A stretch of DNA of 64,000 bases from Veillonella sp. KGMB01456 (GTDB lineage: Bacteria; Bacillota; Negativicutes; Veillonellales; Veillonellaceae), in NCBI RefSeq assembly GCF_023051165.1, contig NZ_JALKIG010000007.1, positions 26,955 to 90,954 of the forward strand, in the 5' to 3' direction. The notes under the pieces are model-generated. The model searched no databases. It was given only the letters and a program-made list of their open reading frames with translations, and was not told the origin of the DNA. Position numbers and translations under genes: made by a program. Below, piece after piece: positions 43,085 to 52,585 of this stretch. The number at the start of each line of letters is the position of its first letter. Position 1 is the first letter of the stretch.

Positions 43085-43915
43085 TCAACCGAAGCGACCG
43101 TTAATGTAGTCAGCCGTTTTTGGCTGTGTTGGTTCGGTAAATATAGTCTTTGTTTTATTATATTCTACCAAATCTCCCATTAAGAAGAAAGCGGTTTTAT
43201 CAGAAATACGAGCAGCTTGTTGCATATTGTGTGTAACAATAACAATTGTGTAGTCTTCTTTTAATTCTAACGCTAATTCTTCGATTTTAGCAGTGGAAAT
43301 AGGATCGAGCGCACTGGTAGGTTCGTCCATGAGGATTACGTCAGGGCGAGTTGCCAAGGTACGAGCGATGCAAAGACGCTGTTGTTGACCACCGGATAAG
43401 CTGATGGCACTTTTGTGTAAGCGGTCTTTTACTTCATTCCACAAGGAAGCTTGGGTCAAGCTTTTTTCAACGATTTCGTCGAGTTCGCTTGCTTTTTTGA
43501 TGCCTTGTAAACGTGGGCCGAAGGCTACGTTGTCATAAAGGCTTTGTGGGAATGGGTTAGGTTGCTGGAAAACCATGCCTACGCGGTGACGAAGAACGAT
43601 TGGTTCCATGTCGGCGTAAATATCTTCGCCTTCTAAAAGGATTTTACCTTTAACGGTAACATCACCTTCAAGGTCGTTCATGCGGTTTAAGATACGTAAG
43701 AAGGTAGATTTACCGCAACCGGAAGGTCCGATTAATGCAGTAATTTCGTTCTTCTTAATGTTCATGTTGATATTTTTTAAGGCATGGAAGGTGCCGTAGT
43801 AGAAATCGAGGTTTTCTACCGTAAACGCGTTGCCTACCGCTTGATCGGCTACAGCTTTAGCACCGGCATTTACCAACACTTGCTGATTGGGCATTGCTAC
43901 TTCAGAAATTTCCAT
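43085..43915 (-). CDS. pstB: Phosphate ABC transporter ATPase PstB
   Basis: A 276-residue ATPase that powers high-affinity phosphate uptake. Walker A is GPSGCGKST, the Q-loop is [12 protein letters not shown], the signature is [12 protein letters not shown] and Walker B is [14 protein letters not shown] 25-residue extension precedes the core. Its ATG overlaps the pstA stop (TAATG). Confidence 0.95.
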   Translation of the reverse strand: MEISEVAMPNQQVLVNAGAKAVADQAVGNAFTVENLDFYYGTFHALKNINMNIKKNEITALIGPSGCGKSTFLRILNRMNDLEGDVTVKGKILLEGEDIYADMEPIVLRHRVGMVFQQPNPFPQSLYDNVAFGPRLQGIKKASELDEIVEKSLTQASLWNEVKDRLHKSAISLSGGQQQRLCIARTLATRPDVILMDEPTSALDPISTAKIEELALELKEDYTIVIVTHNMQQAARISDKTAFFLMGDLVEYNKTKTIFTEPTQPKTADYINGRFG

Positions 43916-44817
43916 TATTTGTTGTCTCCTAGGTTTTTACGATTAAGGTGACGGCTCAAGGCACGAGCACCGATACTGAATGTGAAAACGAGCGCTAAAA
44001 GTACGAGAGCACTTAAGTTGGCCATGGCACTTGCATTTGGATCTAAAGATTCACTGCGGGACGCCCAAATTTGAAGGGATAATGTTTCACCGGAACGGAA
44101 TGGGTTGAACGCATTGGTAGGGGACGTAATGTCCGTGCTGGCCCAATTGATGTCGGTACTCATACCGGCGGTAAACATAAGAGCAGCGGCTTCACCGAAT
44201 ACACGGCCGGCTGCTAAGATGATGCCTGTAATAATAGCCGGGAATGCGGCCGGAATTAATACGCGGCTGATAGTTTGCCATTTGGTAGCACCTAAACCGT
44301 AACTACCTTTTGCATAGGATGCCGGTAAGGCGCGCAAGGCGTCTTCGGTGATAGTTGCGATAAGCGGTAAGGTTAAGATGGATACCGTTAATGCACCGGC
44401 GAATAAGTTCCATTGGGAGTTGGTCATGATGATGAACACCAAGTAACCGAACAAACCGAGAACGATGGAAGGTAAAGAAGATAAGGTTTCAATAGAGATA
44501 CGCATAATCTTTTGTGCTTTACCTTTAGTTGCGTATTCCGCCATGTAGATACCGGCACCGATGCCGAGGGGAATACTGATGAGTAAGGCTAAGAACACGA
44601 GATAAATCGTATTGAAGAATTGGTTACCGATACCGGTTGGTGAGAATGCTAAGAGCTCAGGTTTGAATTCACTCAAGGCACTCCAGGCAATATGGCCGAC
44701 AAAACCAACTAACAGTAATAAGGTAGCGCCTGCAAGGATATGCAAACCCAGTGTAACCAAGCGGTCGGTAGATAAAGCCCGTCGACGAGGGCCCGGAATG
44801 GCTTTACTTGCTTTCAC
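43915..44817 (-). CDS. pstA: Phosphate ABC transporter permease PstA
   Basis: A 300-residue permease with six membrane segments. The EAA-type loop [21 protein letters not shown] is clear, with [12 protein letters not shown] before it. It overlaps the end of pstC by 14 bases. Confidence 0.94.
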   Translation of the reverse strand: MKASKAIPGPRRRALSTDRLVTLGLHILAGATLLLLVGFVGHIAWSALSEFKPELLAFSPTGIGNQFFNTIYLVFLALLISIPLGIGAGIYMAEYATKGKAQKIMRISIETLSSLPSIVLGLFGYLVFIIMTNSQWNLFAGALTVSILTLPLIATITEDALRALPASYAKGSYGLGATKWQTISRVLIPAAFPAIITGIILAAGRVFGEAAALMFTAGMSTDINWASTDITSPTNAFNPFRSGETLSLQIWASRSESLDPNASAMANLSALVLLALVFTFSIGARALSRHLNRKNLGDNK

Positions 44818-45712
44818 TTAGGTTGCCTCCTTTAGATGTAATGTAGCGAATGAGTAAAATGAACAATAAGGAAATTACGAATAGGAATAATGCCATGGTC
44901 CATAATGCCATATTGTATTCACTGCCTTCCATAGTACCGCCCATATCCGCTGCAATCGCACTGGTTAAGTTAACGGTAGGATCCAATAAGGATTTAGGGA
45001 AGGCTTTCATTTTACCGATTACCATGGCTACCGCCAAGGCTTCACCGAAGGCACGTGCCAAGCCGAGTACAACGCCGGCTAAGATACCGTGTTTAGCTAC
45101 CGGTAAAACGATTTTGTAAATTACTTCCCAGCGGGTAGCACCTAAGCCGTAAGCACCTTGACGGTATGTTTTAGGCACACTGTTAATGGCGTTCATGGTT
45201 ACAGATGTAATCGTTGGGAAAATCATGATTGCGAGTACAATGGATGCTGCCAATACGGAGAAACCGCTGTCAGCTGTAGTGTACTTCTGAAGGAAAGGTA
45301 CCAAGATGGTAAGACCTAGCCAACCATAGATGATTGAAGGAATTCCTACAAAAATTTCAATCACCGGTTGCCAGAAACGACGTCCGACGCTAGGTGTAAT
45401 TTCCGCCATGTAGATGGCTAACGCAATACTTACAGGCGTTGCCATTATCAAGGCGAGAGCACAGGTAATAAGAGAGCCGACAATATAAATGCCGGCTCCA
45501 ACGTGGCCGCCGCCGTCAAGCGTGTCGGCGGGCTGCCACTGGGTTGAGAATAGGAATTCTGAAAGACTGTGCCCGTAGATAGTGAAGGTACCGGTACCAC
45601 GATAGAGGAGGAAGATCCCAATCGCTGCTGTAATAATCAGTAGGAAGAGACCTGCGCCTCTGATAACGTTACGCCATATTCTATCGGCGCGTAAAGTGCT
45701 TTCAATGTTCAT
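44804..45712 (-). CDS. pstC: Phosphate ABC transporter permease PstC
   Basis: A 302-residue permease partner of PstA. It has the family motif IALAIYMAEI, the GIPSIIYGWLGL segment and the coupling loop VPKTYRQGAYGLGATRWEVI. It lies 18 bases after pstS. Confidence 0.94.
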   Translation of the reverse strand: MNIESTLRADRIWRNVIRGAGLFLLIITAAIGIFLLYRGTGTFTIYGHSLSEFLFSTQWQPADTLDGGGHVGAGIYIVGSLITCALALIMATPVSIALAIYMAEITPSVGRRFWQPVIEIFVGIPSIIYGWLGLTILVPFLQKYTTADSGFSVLAASIVLAIMIFPTITSVTMNAINSVPKTYRQGAYGLGATRWEVIYKIVLPVAKHGILAGVVLGLARAFGEALAVAMVIGKMKAFPKSLLDPTVNLTSAIAADMGGTMEGSEYNMALWTMALFLFVISLLFILLIRYITSKGGNLSESK

Positions 45713-45730
45713 CTATTATTACCCCTATTT

Positions 45731-46606
45731 TTACTGTTTAACTTTAGAGGCTACACCGTAACCTTGAGCTTCCAATTTTTTACCATATTCATCAGACATG
45801 ATGAAGTCTAAGTATGCTTTCTGAAGAGCGTCAGGTTGGCCTTTAGTGTACATGTGTTCGAAGCCCCATACTCTGTAAGAACCATTGTAGCTGTTTTCGA
45901 GGGTAGGAGCCACGCCGTCGATGGAGATAGCAGTTACGCTGGAGTTATTTAATAAGTAAGGAAGAGCTATATAACCGATAGCGCCAGGAGTGTTGGCGAT
46001 ACTCTGAATTAAAGCACCGGAGTCGTCAGTTTCTAACGATTTGTTGGAAGCTTCTTGGTTTTTGTCAAGAGCAAATTCAGAGAAGAGAGCACGAGTACCG
46101 GAAGTAGTAGGACGAGTTACCAATACTACGTTCTGGTCAGGACCGCCAACTTCTTTCCAGTTAGTTACTTTACCGGTGAAGATGTCGATCAATTGCTGTT
46201 TAGTCAAGTTTGGAACTGCTTTAGCAACATCTTTGTTAGCTACAGTTGCTACAGTTACGATTGCTACTTTGTGGTCAACGAGTTCAGCTGCTTTTTCTTT
46301 GGATAATTTTGTTTCAGCAGGAACGTCGGAGTTACCGATGTTTACAGTGCCGTCGGAAACTTGTTTCAAGCCGGTACCGGAACCGCCACCGTTCAATACG
46401 ATGGATACATCAGGATGTTTCTTTTTGAATTCAGCCGCAGCATCTTTTGCTAATGGAAGTAAAGCGGAAGAACCGGAAGAAGTGATGGTTCCTTTTAATG
46501 CCTGAGAGTTTGCAGGGGCAGAGCTGTCATTGCCACAACCAAGTAAACCGAGTGTTAACACGCTTGCTACTGCCATTGCTGTAAATGCCTTACGTTTGAA
46601 GTTCAT
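45731..46606 (-). CDS. pstS: Phosphate-binding lipoprotein PstS
   Basis: A 291-residue substrate-binding lipoprotein. The lipobox is LGLLGC with the acylated Cys at about residue 24, and the phosphate-binding fold shows ITSSGSSALLPLAKDAA, NGGGSGTGLKQVSDGT and TRPTTSGTRALF. GGAGG precedes the start. It leads the pstSCAB-phoBR operon and has a clear Pho box upstream. No phoU is present in the operon. Confidence 0.95.
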   Translation of the reverse strand: MNFKRKAFTAMAVASVLTLGLLGCGNDSSAPANSQALKGTITSSGSSALLPLAKDAAAEFKKKHPDVSIVLNGGGSGTGLKQVSDGTVNIGNSDVPAETKLSKEKAAELVDHKVAIVTVATVANKDVAKAVPNLTKQQLIDIFTGKVTNWKEVGGPDQNVVLVTRPTTSGTRALFSEFALDKNQEASNKSLETDDSGALIQSIANTPGAIGYIALPYLLNNSSVTAISIDGVAPTLENSYNGSYRVWGFEHMYTKGQPDALQKAYLDFIMSDEYGKKLEAQGYGVASKVKQ

Positions 46607-46663
46607 GATTCAATTGCCTCCTAATTAGAAATGGACGTATTTACCAATTTAGTTTGTACACAC

Positions 46664-46717
46664 AGTATAACTAAGCTGTGTAAAGTTTTTCATGTCCCTC
46701 TGTAAAAGTTTTGTAAA
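46664..46717 (-). promoter_or_regulatory. Pho box and promoter of pstS
   Basis: On the minus strand, TTTACA occurs at 46717-46712, 46706-46701 and 46684-46679, and a degenerate copy (ACATGA) fills the slot at 46695-46690. All are spaced exactly 11 bases apart. This is the direct-repeat layout bound by PhoP/PhoB of Gram-positive type. A TATACT at 46669-46664 gives the -10 box. It controls pstS and the operon behind it. Confidence 0.88.
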
Positions 46718-46941
46718 ATTAATAATAAATGAGAATAAGTTCGATATAGTTTGTCGCGAGGGGGTTCTTATAGGCTTATATAAATATTTTTTTATTAGAT
46801 AGGAATTTTGAATGGATTCTGTATGTTTTATTAATGAAGCAAATGTCTTTTATGGACGGAACTCATAAATCCTTTGATTTAAAATGACGATTTTGGGACG
46901 TTGAAAGTAGATAATTTCGGTAGACTTAAAATTAGGAGGTT

Positions 46942-47010
46942 ATGTGTACGGCTGTAATCGGGGTGTATGAGGCTGTAATCAGCGAGGCGTACGAGGCTGT
47001 GATCGGCTAG
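46942..47010 (+). CDS. Possible 22-residue peptide made of repeats
   Basis: ATTAGGAGG precedes an ATG at 46942, and a frame of 22 codons ends with TAG at 47010. The peptide is built from three copies of an AVI(G/S)-type unit with YEAVI in two of them, and the DNA shows the same threefold repeat of about 24 bases (GCTGTAATC..). The ribosome site is only two bases from the ATG, which is short. It could be a small peptide, a leader or chance. Confidence 0.3.
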   Translation: MCTAVIGVYEAVISEAYEAVIG

Positions 47011-47053
47011 GTAAATTGTTTAACCATTTAGGGAAAATTTTTGTATTTTTGAA

Positions 47054-47081
47054 TTGCACATTCATGATTTAGTGCTATAAT
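47054..47081 (+). promoter_or_regulatory. Putative promoter of the pxp operon
   Basis: TTGCAC (47054-47059) and TATAAT (47076-47081) are separated by 16 bases, about 100 bases before the pxpA start. Confidence 0.6.
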
Positions 47082-47182
47082 TTATTTAAACTATATTCTA
47101 TAGAAGATTAAAATAACATCTGATGGGGTTATAGAAGCTATGGTTGCAGAAAAAAGAGAAAGGTGTTTAGAAAGGAGCGATT

Positions 47183-47944
47183 ATGATGCGCGTGGATATG
47201 AACAGTGATTTAGGTGAAAGTTTCGGTACTTATACGTTGGGGATGGATGAAGCGGTGCTTACGCATGTAACCAGTGCCAATGTGGCTTGCGGTTGGCATG
47301 CCGGGGATCCGCTCATCATGGCGAAAACCGTGCAACTTTGTAAAGAAAAAGGCGTAGCTGTCGGTGCTCATCCGGGCTATCCCGATTTAATGGGATTCGG
47401 ACGCCGCAACATGACGATTACACCGGCGGAAGCTAAAGCGTATATGCTCTATCAGGTAGGGGCTTTGCAGGCTTTTTGTAAAGCTGCCGGCGTGCCGCTA
47501 CAGCATGTAAAACTTCATGGTGCTTTTTACAATACGGCTTGCGTGGATCCGAAATTAGCGTCCGCTGTATTGGACGGTATAGAAGCGCTGGGTGATGGCA
47601 TTGCCATTATGGCACTCAGTGGCAGTGTTATGGTTGAGATGGCCAAAGAACGCAACATTCCGGTTATTCAGGAAGTATTTGCCGATCGCGGCTATACGGC
47701 TAAAGGAACTTTAGTACCACGCAGTGAACCGGGTGCCTTTGTCAAAGATCCGCAGGAAGCATTGGCCCGTATTTTGCAGATGGTAAAAGAAGGCACCGTA
47801 GTGGCTAATACGGGTGAAACCATTCCGATTGTCGCTGATTCCATTTGTGTTCACGGTGATAATCCGGAGGCGGTAGCCTTTACGAAGGAACTTCGGGAAG
47901 GGCTCGAAAAAGCAGGTTTAACGGTGGCTAATTTTGCCGGCTAG
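47183..47944 (+). CDS. pxpA: 5-oxoprolinase subunit PxpA (LamB/YcsF family)
   Basis: A 253-residue protein of the YcsF family. With PxpB and PxpC it hydrolyses 5-oxoproline (pyroglutamate) to glutamate with ATP. Signatures are MNSDLGESFG at the start, NVACGWHAGDP, GAHPGYPDLMGFGRR, KLHGAFYN and the ending VHGDNPEAV. GAAAGGAGC precedes the start; either of two adjacent ATGs may be used. Confidence 0.94.
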   Translation: MMRVDMNSDLGESFGTYTLGMDEAVLTHVTSANVACGWHAGDPLIMAKTVQLCKEKGVAVGAHPGYPDLMGFGRRNMTITPAEAKAYMLYQVGALQAFCKAAGVPLQHVKLHGAFYNTACVDPKLASAVLDGIEALGDGIAIMALSGSVMVEMAKERNIPVIQEVFADRGYTAKGTLVPRSEPGAFVKDPQEALARILQMVKEGTVVANTGETIPIVADSICVHGDNPEAVAFTKELREGLEKAGLTVANFAG

Positions 47945-47973
47945 GGATAAAGAGGTATTAAGGGAGGTTTTCT

Positions 47974-49173
47974 ATGAAGCGAGTTGATGATAATAAAAAA
48001 AGTCTGTCCGTTTTAATCGGGGCGGCCTTTTTGATGGCTACATCGGCCATCGGTCCGGGGTTTATGACGCAGACGGCGGCTTTTACGGATCAGTTTAGAG
48101 CGGACTTTGCCTTTGTTATTGTGGCATCCGTTATTTTATCGTATATAGCGCAGCTCAATGTGTGGACCATTATTGCCGTTTCCAAGTTGCGCGGTCAGGA
48201 TATTGCGAATCGCGTATTGCCGGGACTCGGTTATTTTGTAGCCTTTCTGGTTGCTTTGGGCGGTTTAGCTTTTAACATCGGTAATATCGGTGGGGCCGCT
48301 CTTGGGATTAATGTAATGATTGGGCTTGATACAAATATCGCGGCCGTTTTGTCAGCCGTTTTAGGCGTCATTGTCTTTATTTCCCACAAGGCGACCAAAG
48401 CTATGGATGCGGTGACCAAATACTTAGGGATTTTAATGCTCTTATTAATTGCCTATGTTACCGTGGTAGCAGCGCCGCCGGTAGGGACAGCCATAAAGCA
48501 TAGTGTGTTGCCGCTAAAATATGAATGGCTTGCCACCATTACTTTACTTGGTGGTACGGTTGGCGGTTACATTACTTTCTCCGGCGGTCATCGTTTGATT
48601 GACGCCGGCATAGTAGGTGAGGAAAATTTATCGCAAGTACGTCGTTCCGCCACTCTTGGCATGGGCGTAACAACCTTGGTGCGAGTGCTTTTCTTCTTGG
48701 CCGTATTGGGCGTGGTAATGCAGGGCTATACTTTGGATGCAGGCAATCCGGCTGCTGATGCGTTCCGTTTTGCCGCCGGTGAAATCGGCTATCGTATTTT
48801 CGGCTTAGTATTCTTCTGTGCCGCCATCACTTCCGTAGTAGGCGCGGCCTACACATCGGTGTCATTTTTAAAAACTCTGTTTAAAACTGTGGGACGCCAC
48901 GAAAATCTTTGGATTATCGGGTTCATCATTGCGTCGGCAGTTATCTTGGTACTCATCGGCAAACCGGCTATGCTCCTCATCGTAGCAGGTTCGTTGAACG
49001 GTCTTATTTTGCCGGTTACTTTAGCCGTTATGCTGATTGCGGCCAAGCGTAAAGACATTATGGGAGAATATAAGCATTCCCCAATATTACTGTGGAGCGG
49101 TTGGGCCGTAGTCGCTATTTCCGCGTACATCGGTTATATTTCGTTACAAGGTATTTTGAAATTAATTCAGTAG
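47974..49173 (+). CDS. NRAMP-related transporter of the pxp operon
   Basis: A 399-residue membrane protein with about eleven helices, related to NRAMP carriers and to Bacillus YcsG, which also sits beside ycsF. The canonical NRAMP metal motifs are not seen: the first helix reads GPGFMTQTAAFTDQ where metal carriers have DPGN, and the MPH motif of helix 6 is replaced by GGTVGGYITFSGGHR. It lies between pxpA and pxpB, so uptake of 5-oxoproline or a related compound is a better guess than metal transport. That role is inferred. Confidence 0.82.
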   Translation: MKRVDDNKKSLSVLIGAAFLMATSAIGPGFMTQTAAFTDQFRADFAFVIVASVILSYIAQLNVWTIIAVSKLRGQDIANRVLPGLGYFVAFLVALGGLAFNIGNIGGAALGINVMIGLDTNIAAVLSAVLGVIVFISHKATKAMDAVTKYLGILMLLLIAYVTVVAAPPVGTAIKHSVLPLKYEWLATITLLGGTVGGYITFSGGHRLIDAGIVGEENLSQVRRSATLGMGVTTLVRVLFFLAVLGVVMQGYTLDAGNPAADAFRFAAGEIGYRIFGLVFFCAAITSVVGAAYTSVSFLKTLFKTVGRHENLWIIGFIIASAVILVLIGKPAMLLIVAGSLNGLILPVTLAVMLIAAKRKDIMGEYKHSPILLWSGWAVVAISAYIGYISLQGILKLIQ

Positions 49174-49216
49174 CTTAAAAATAAACGGGCTACTCATTGA
49201 TTAGGAGGTGGCGGTA

Positions 49217-49972
49217 TTGACACCTATACAGGAAACATTGCGCTTTGCACCGGTAGGTGATAAAGCGGTAACGGCCGTATTCGGGGATACAATCGATCCG
49301 GCCATTAATCGCAGAATTCGTCATACGGTGCAGGCTTTGCAAACTGAAGTGGGCCATACCATTGAAGAAATGGTATCTACGTATAGTTCGATTTTAGTGA
49401 TTTATGACCCACTGAAAAAAGATTATGACGCCATTTGCGACATGATAAGCGCAGCGTCGCAAACTGAGAATGAAACAGCTGCAGCCGACAAGGTAAGGGT
49501 CGTAGAGATTCCCACCGTGTATGGCGGCGAGTATGGCATGGATATGGACTTTGTAGCCGAACATGCAGGGCTTACGGCGTCAGAAGTCATCAATATTCAC
49601 AGCGGTACCGATTATTTGGTGTACATGTTGGGCTTCATTCCGGGCTTTACCTATCTTGGCGGTATGGATGAACGTATTGCTACCCCTCGTCTTACTACGC
49701 CGCGCACCCTGATCCCGGCCGGCTCTGTAGGTATTGCGGGGGCACAAACGGGGATGTATCCATCCGATTCGCCGGGCGGCTGGCAAATTATCGGACGCAC
49801 ACCGGTTCGTTTATATGATGGCAACAGTGAAAAACCGACCCTTTTGGAAGCCGGTGATTATGTGCGCTATGTGCCGGTTTCGGAAGAAGAATTTTTAGAT
49901 ATTAAGGCCCATTTGGCGACCTATGAAGTAAAGTCATTTTATTGTAAGGAGAGTGAGCTCCATGGTAGATAA
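49217..49972 (+). CDS. pxpB: 5-oxoprolinase subunit PxpB (KipI family)
   Basis: A 251-residue protein of the KipI/PxpB family. Signatures are FAPVGDKAVTAVFGD, VEIPTVYGGEYGMDM, the central GFIPGFTYLGGMDERIATPR and SPGGWQIIGRTP. The start is the TTG at 49217, eight bases after AGGAGG; the GTG at 49208 lies within that site. It overlaps pxpC by 11 bases. Confidence 0.93.
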   Translation: MTPIQETLRFAPVGDKAVTAVFGDTIDPAINRRIRHTVQALQTEVGHTIEEMVSTYSSILVIYDPLKKDYDAICDMISAASQTENETAAADKVRVVEIPTVYGGEYGMDMDFVAEHAGLTASEVINIHSGTDYLVYMLGFIPGFTYLGGMDERIATPRLTTPRTLIPAGSVGIAGAQTGMYPSDSPGGWQIIGRTPVRLYDGNSEKPTLLEAGDYVRYVPVSEEEFLDIKAHLATYEVKSFYCKESELHGR

Positions 49973-50993
49973 TACTTTTACAAAAAACGGTGCCGCTCAT
50001 GCCTTTCATTTGATTGGCAATCCTCATAGCGGCGTGTCGCCTATTGCGTATTGGCAAATAGAACAGCCGGGCTTTTTTACAACCGTTCAAGACGGCGGTC
50101 GGGCGGGCTATCAGCAGTACGGTATGCCCGTGGCCGGTGCGATGGATCTTGAAAGTTACGAACTAGGGCAACGTCTCGTAGGTAATCCTATGAATCTGGG
50201 TGCTTTGGAATGTACCGTTATGGGTCCTACCTTTACGGTTGTTGAACCCTGTGTAGTAGCCTTTACGGGGGCTTTGATGGGACCTATGGTTAACGATGTG
50301 CCGGTGGCGATGAATGAGGCGATTCGCTTACAAACGGGTGATGTAGTATCATCCACATTCAGTACGAATGGCGTACGCATGTATATTGCGGTGCGCGGCG
50401 GTTTTAATGTACCCGTAATAAACGGCAGTGTGGCTACACATGTAAAATCAAAGTTGGGCGGCTATGGTGGCAGTCGTTTGCAAAAAGGGCATGTGCTCAT
50501 ACTCGGCGATGAACGAATCGCCGCGACCGGGCTTAATCGAGCAGTTTTACCTGATTATACCGTGCCTCTTCAGTATGAAACACCTATGGCACGACGAGCT
50601 AAGCAGGCAATTCGTATTGTGTTAGGTCCTCAGGCGGATAGATTTACGGAAGAAAGCTACGCCATTATGACGAGCGAGCCTTATGAGATTACCGCTGCGT
50701 CCGACCGCATGGGTTATCGCTTGGCCGGGGCTAAATTGAATCACATAGACGGTGCTGATATTATTTCCGATGGTGCCGTATTTGGATCGATTCAAGTGCC
50801 TGCCGATGGCCAGCCGATTATTTTAATGGTCGACCGCCAGACTACCGGCGGTTATACTAAAATTGCTACGGTTATCACCCCTGATTTGCCGATTTTGGCA
50901 CAAATGGGACCGGGTGAAACTGTAAAATTCGAAATTGTAACGGTGGCAGAGGCTCAGGCTATTTATAAAACCTATTGTGCTATGTGGCGCTAA
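49962..50993 (+). CDS. pxpC: 5-oxoprolinase subunit PxpC (KipA family)
   Basis: A 343-residue biotin-dependent-carboxyltransferase-like protein of the KipA/PxpC family. Landmarks are TVQDGGRAGYQQYGMPVAGAMD, NPMNLGALECTVMGP, GPQADRFTEESY, and ILMVDRQTTGGYTKIATV near the end. The start is the ATG at 49962, nine bases after AAGGAGAG. It completes PxpABC; a terminator follows at 51063. Confidence 0.93.
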   Translation: MVDNTFTKNGAAHAFHLIGNPHSGVSPIAYWQIEQPGFFTTVQDGGRAGYQQYGMPVAGAMDLESYELGQRLVGNPMNLGALECTVMGPTFTVVEPCVVAFTGALMGPMVNDVPVAMNEAIRLQTGDVVSSTFSTNGVRMYIAVRGGFNVPVINGSVATHVKSKLGGYGGSRLQKGHVLILGDERIAATGLNRAVLPDYTVPLQYETPMARRAKQAIRIVLGPQADRFTEESYAIMTSEPYEITAASDRMGYRLAGAKLNHIDGADIISDGAVFGSIQVPADGQPIILMVDRQTTGGYTKIATVITPDLPILAQMGPGETVKFEIVTVAEAQAIYKTYCAMWR

Positions 50994-51298
50994 AGCGGAG
51001 ACAATATTATAATCAGCAGGTGCATTCAACCGTTATATAACGGCCAGAAATCCTGCTACAGCTACCCGAAGTCAGATAATTCAGCTAAGCTGTTTTATCT
51101 GATTTCGGGTATTTTTGCTATGGTAATCGGTGCGATGTATAATAAAGGTAGATTTTATAGAATTTTAGCGTATAATAAAAACGTGACTAAAATATATTTT
51201 TTTACCTTACTACTTAACATACATGTTATAGACATGTAATATGCATTGTCTTATGCAACAGCTGGCATACAGGCTGTCGCTTAGGAGGAATTTAACGT
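50994..51298. other. Intergenic region pxpC / alr
   Basis: 305 bases with the pxpC terminator at 51063-51115 and a TATAAT at 51171-51176 that may start the alr transcript. ACATGT occurs twice nearby (51221-51237). No gene is supported. Confidence 0.5.
51063..51115 (+). terminator. Terminator of the pxp operon
   Basis: TACCCGAAGTCAGATAA pairs with TTATCTGATTTCGGGTA with one mismatch, followed by TTTTTG. Confidence 0.88.
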
Positions 51299-52408
51299 AT
51301 GAGACCGACCCACATAGAAATCGATACGGCCATTATTCGTGAGAATTTGCGTCGCATCAAAGATAGTTTACCGGAATGGAGTACCAGCACGGCGGTAATT
51401 AAAGCTAACGGCTATGGCCATGGCAGTGTCATGGTAGGCCGTATTGCCGTAGAAGAAGGCTATGAATCGCTGGCCGTAGCCTTTCCGGAAGAAGCCTTAC
51501 CACTTCGTGCGGCCGGGATTATGGTGCCGATTTATTTATTGGGCATTACCTTGCCCCAGTCTTTTGATTTAATTGTGGAAGGTAATTCGCGACCGGCTAT
51601 CTGTGAGTCTACTGACCTGGCGGCTTTGGAAGCTTGTGCCGCCCGTCATGATACGATTATTGAATGTTGTATTGCCGTTGATACGGGGATGCATCGTATC
51701 GGTATTCATCCGGATCACGCCTTGGATTTTATGCAAAAAGTGGAAGCGTATCCGCATTTACATGTGGATGGGTTCTTTTCTCATATGGCCAGCGCTGATG
51801 CGGCCGATAAAACCAGTGCGCACCAACAAACGGCCTTGTTCCGCAATATGGTGGAAATGATTCGCGCCCATCGCTCCGAACCGTTCCGTTTTTCCTTGGC
51901 TAACAGTGCCGGTTTGTTGTCGGTTAAAGATAGTTTATTTACCGATGCGCGTCCCGGTATTATTCAGTATGGCATCATGCCATCCTTAGACGTGCCGAAT
52001 CGCTTAGGCTTGCGCCCGGCGTTAAGTATGTATAGCAAAGTTGTACATGTGCAACATTTAAAAGCCGGTGAACGCATCGGTTATGGCGGTACCTATACGA
52101 CGGACCGTTTGACCACGGTCGCTACCGTGCCGGTAGGGTATGCCGATGGCTATCCGCGCAGCTTGTCGAATCGCGGCAGTGTGCTCATTCATGGTCGTCG
52201 CTGTCCCATTGTAGGCCGTGTATGCATGGACCAGTTAATGGTGGCTATGCCAGAGGGCGTACCGGTTCATCCCGGCGATGAGGTTGTTTTAATCGGCACA
52301 CAAGGTGATGAAAGCATAACTGTACTTGAAATTGCCACCTTGGTTGGCACCATCCCGTATGAAATCTTCTGCGATTTCTCGGAACGGGTACCGCGTATTT
52401 ATATTTAG
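51299..52408 (+). CDS. alr: Alanine racemase
   Basis: A 369-residue PLP enzyme that makes D-alanine for peptidoglycan. The PLP lysine lies in AVIKANGYGHG (residues about 34-44), and the family core continues with AVDTGMHRIGI, RPGIIQYGIMPS and the catalytic tyrosine region GYGGTYTT. AGGAGGAA precedes the start. It may ride on its own promoter after the pxp terminator. Confidence 0.94.
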   Translation: MRPTHIEIDTAIIRENLRRIKDSLPEWSTSTAVIKANGYGHGSVMVGRIAVEEGYESLAVAFPEEALPLRAAGIMVPIYLLGITLPQSFDLIVEGNSRPAICESTDLAALEACAARHDTIIECCIAVDTGMHRIGIHPDHALDFMQKVEAYPHLHVDGFFSHMASADAADKTSAHQQTALFRNMVEMIRAHRSEPFRFSLANSAGLLSVKDSLFTDARPGIIQYGIMPSLDVPNRLGLRPALSMYSKVVHVQHLKAGERIGYGGTYTTDRLTTVATVPVGYADGYPRSLSNRGSVLIHGRRCPIVGRVCMDQLMVAMPEGVPVHPGDEVVLIGTQGDESITVLEIATLVGTIPYEIFCDFSERVPRIYI

Positions 52409-52505
52409 GTGTATTCGTTGCAGGTGCTTGCCGTATTTTAATTAAACGTAGAAATGTCCTTTAACTCGTAAAAATATTATACTTTTAATAGCAGTGCATA
52501 TATAA

Positions 52506-52565
52506 AAGTTCCCTATTACGACTGAACTCATGATTGAGTACGGTTGTGATAGGGAACTTTTTTGT
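52506..52565. terminator. Shared terminator between alr and iclR-type gene
   Basis: AAGTTCCCTAT pairs with ATAGGGAACTT; an inner ACTCA/TGAGT stem lies in the loop. T-runs on the plus strand, and A-runs on the left, let it work for both convergent genes. Confidence 0.78.
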
Positions 52566-52585
52566 GTATTAATACCTCTATTGAA

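Larger units (their letters stand above)
46607..47182. other. Divergent pstS / pxpA intergenic region
   Basis: This 576-base interval holds the Pho box and pstS promoter on the left, a possible 22-codon repeated ORF at 46942-47010, and the pxpA promoter at 47054-47081. The rest is AT-rich and shows nothing more. Confidence 0.6.
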
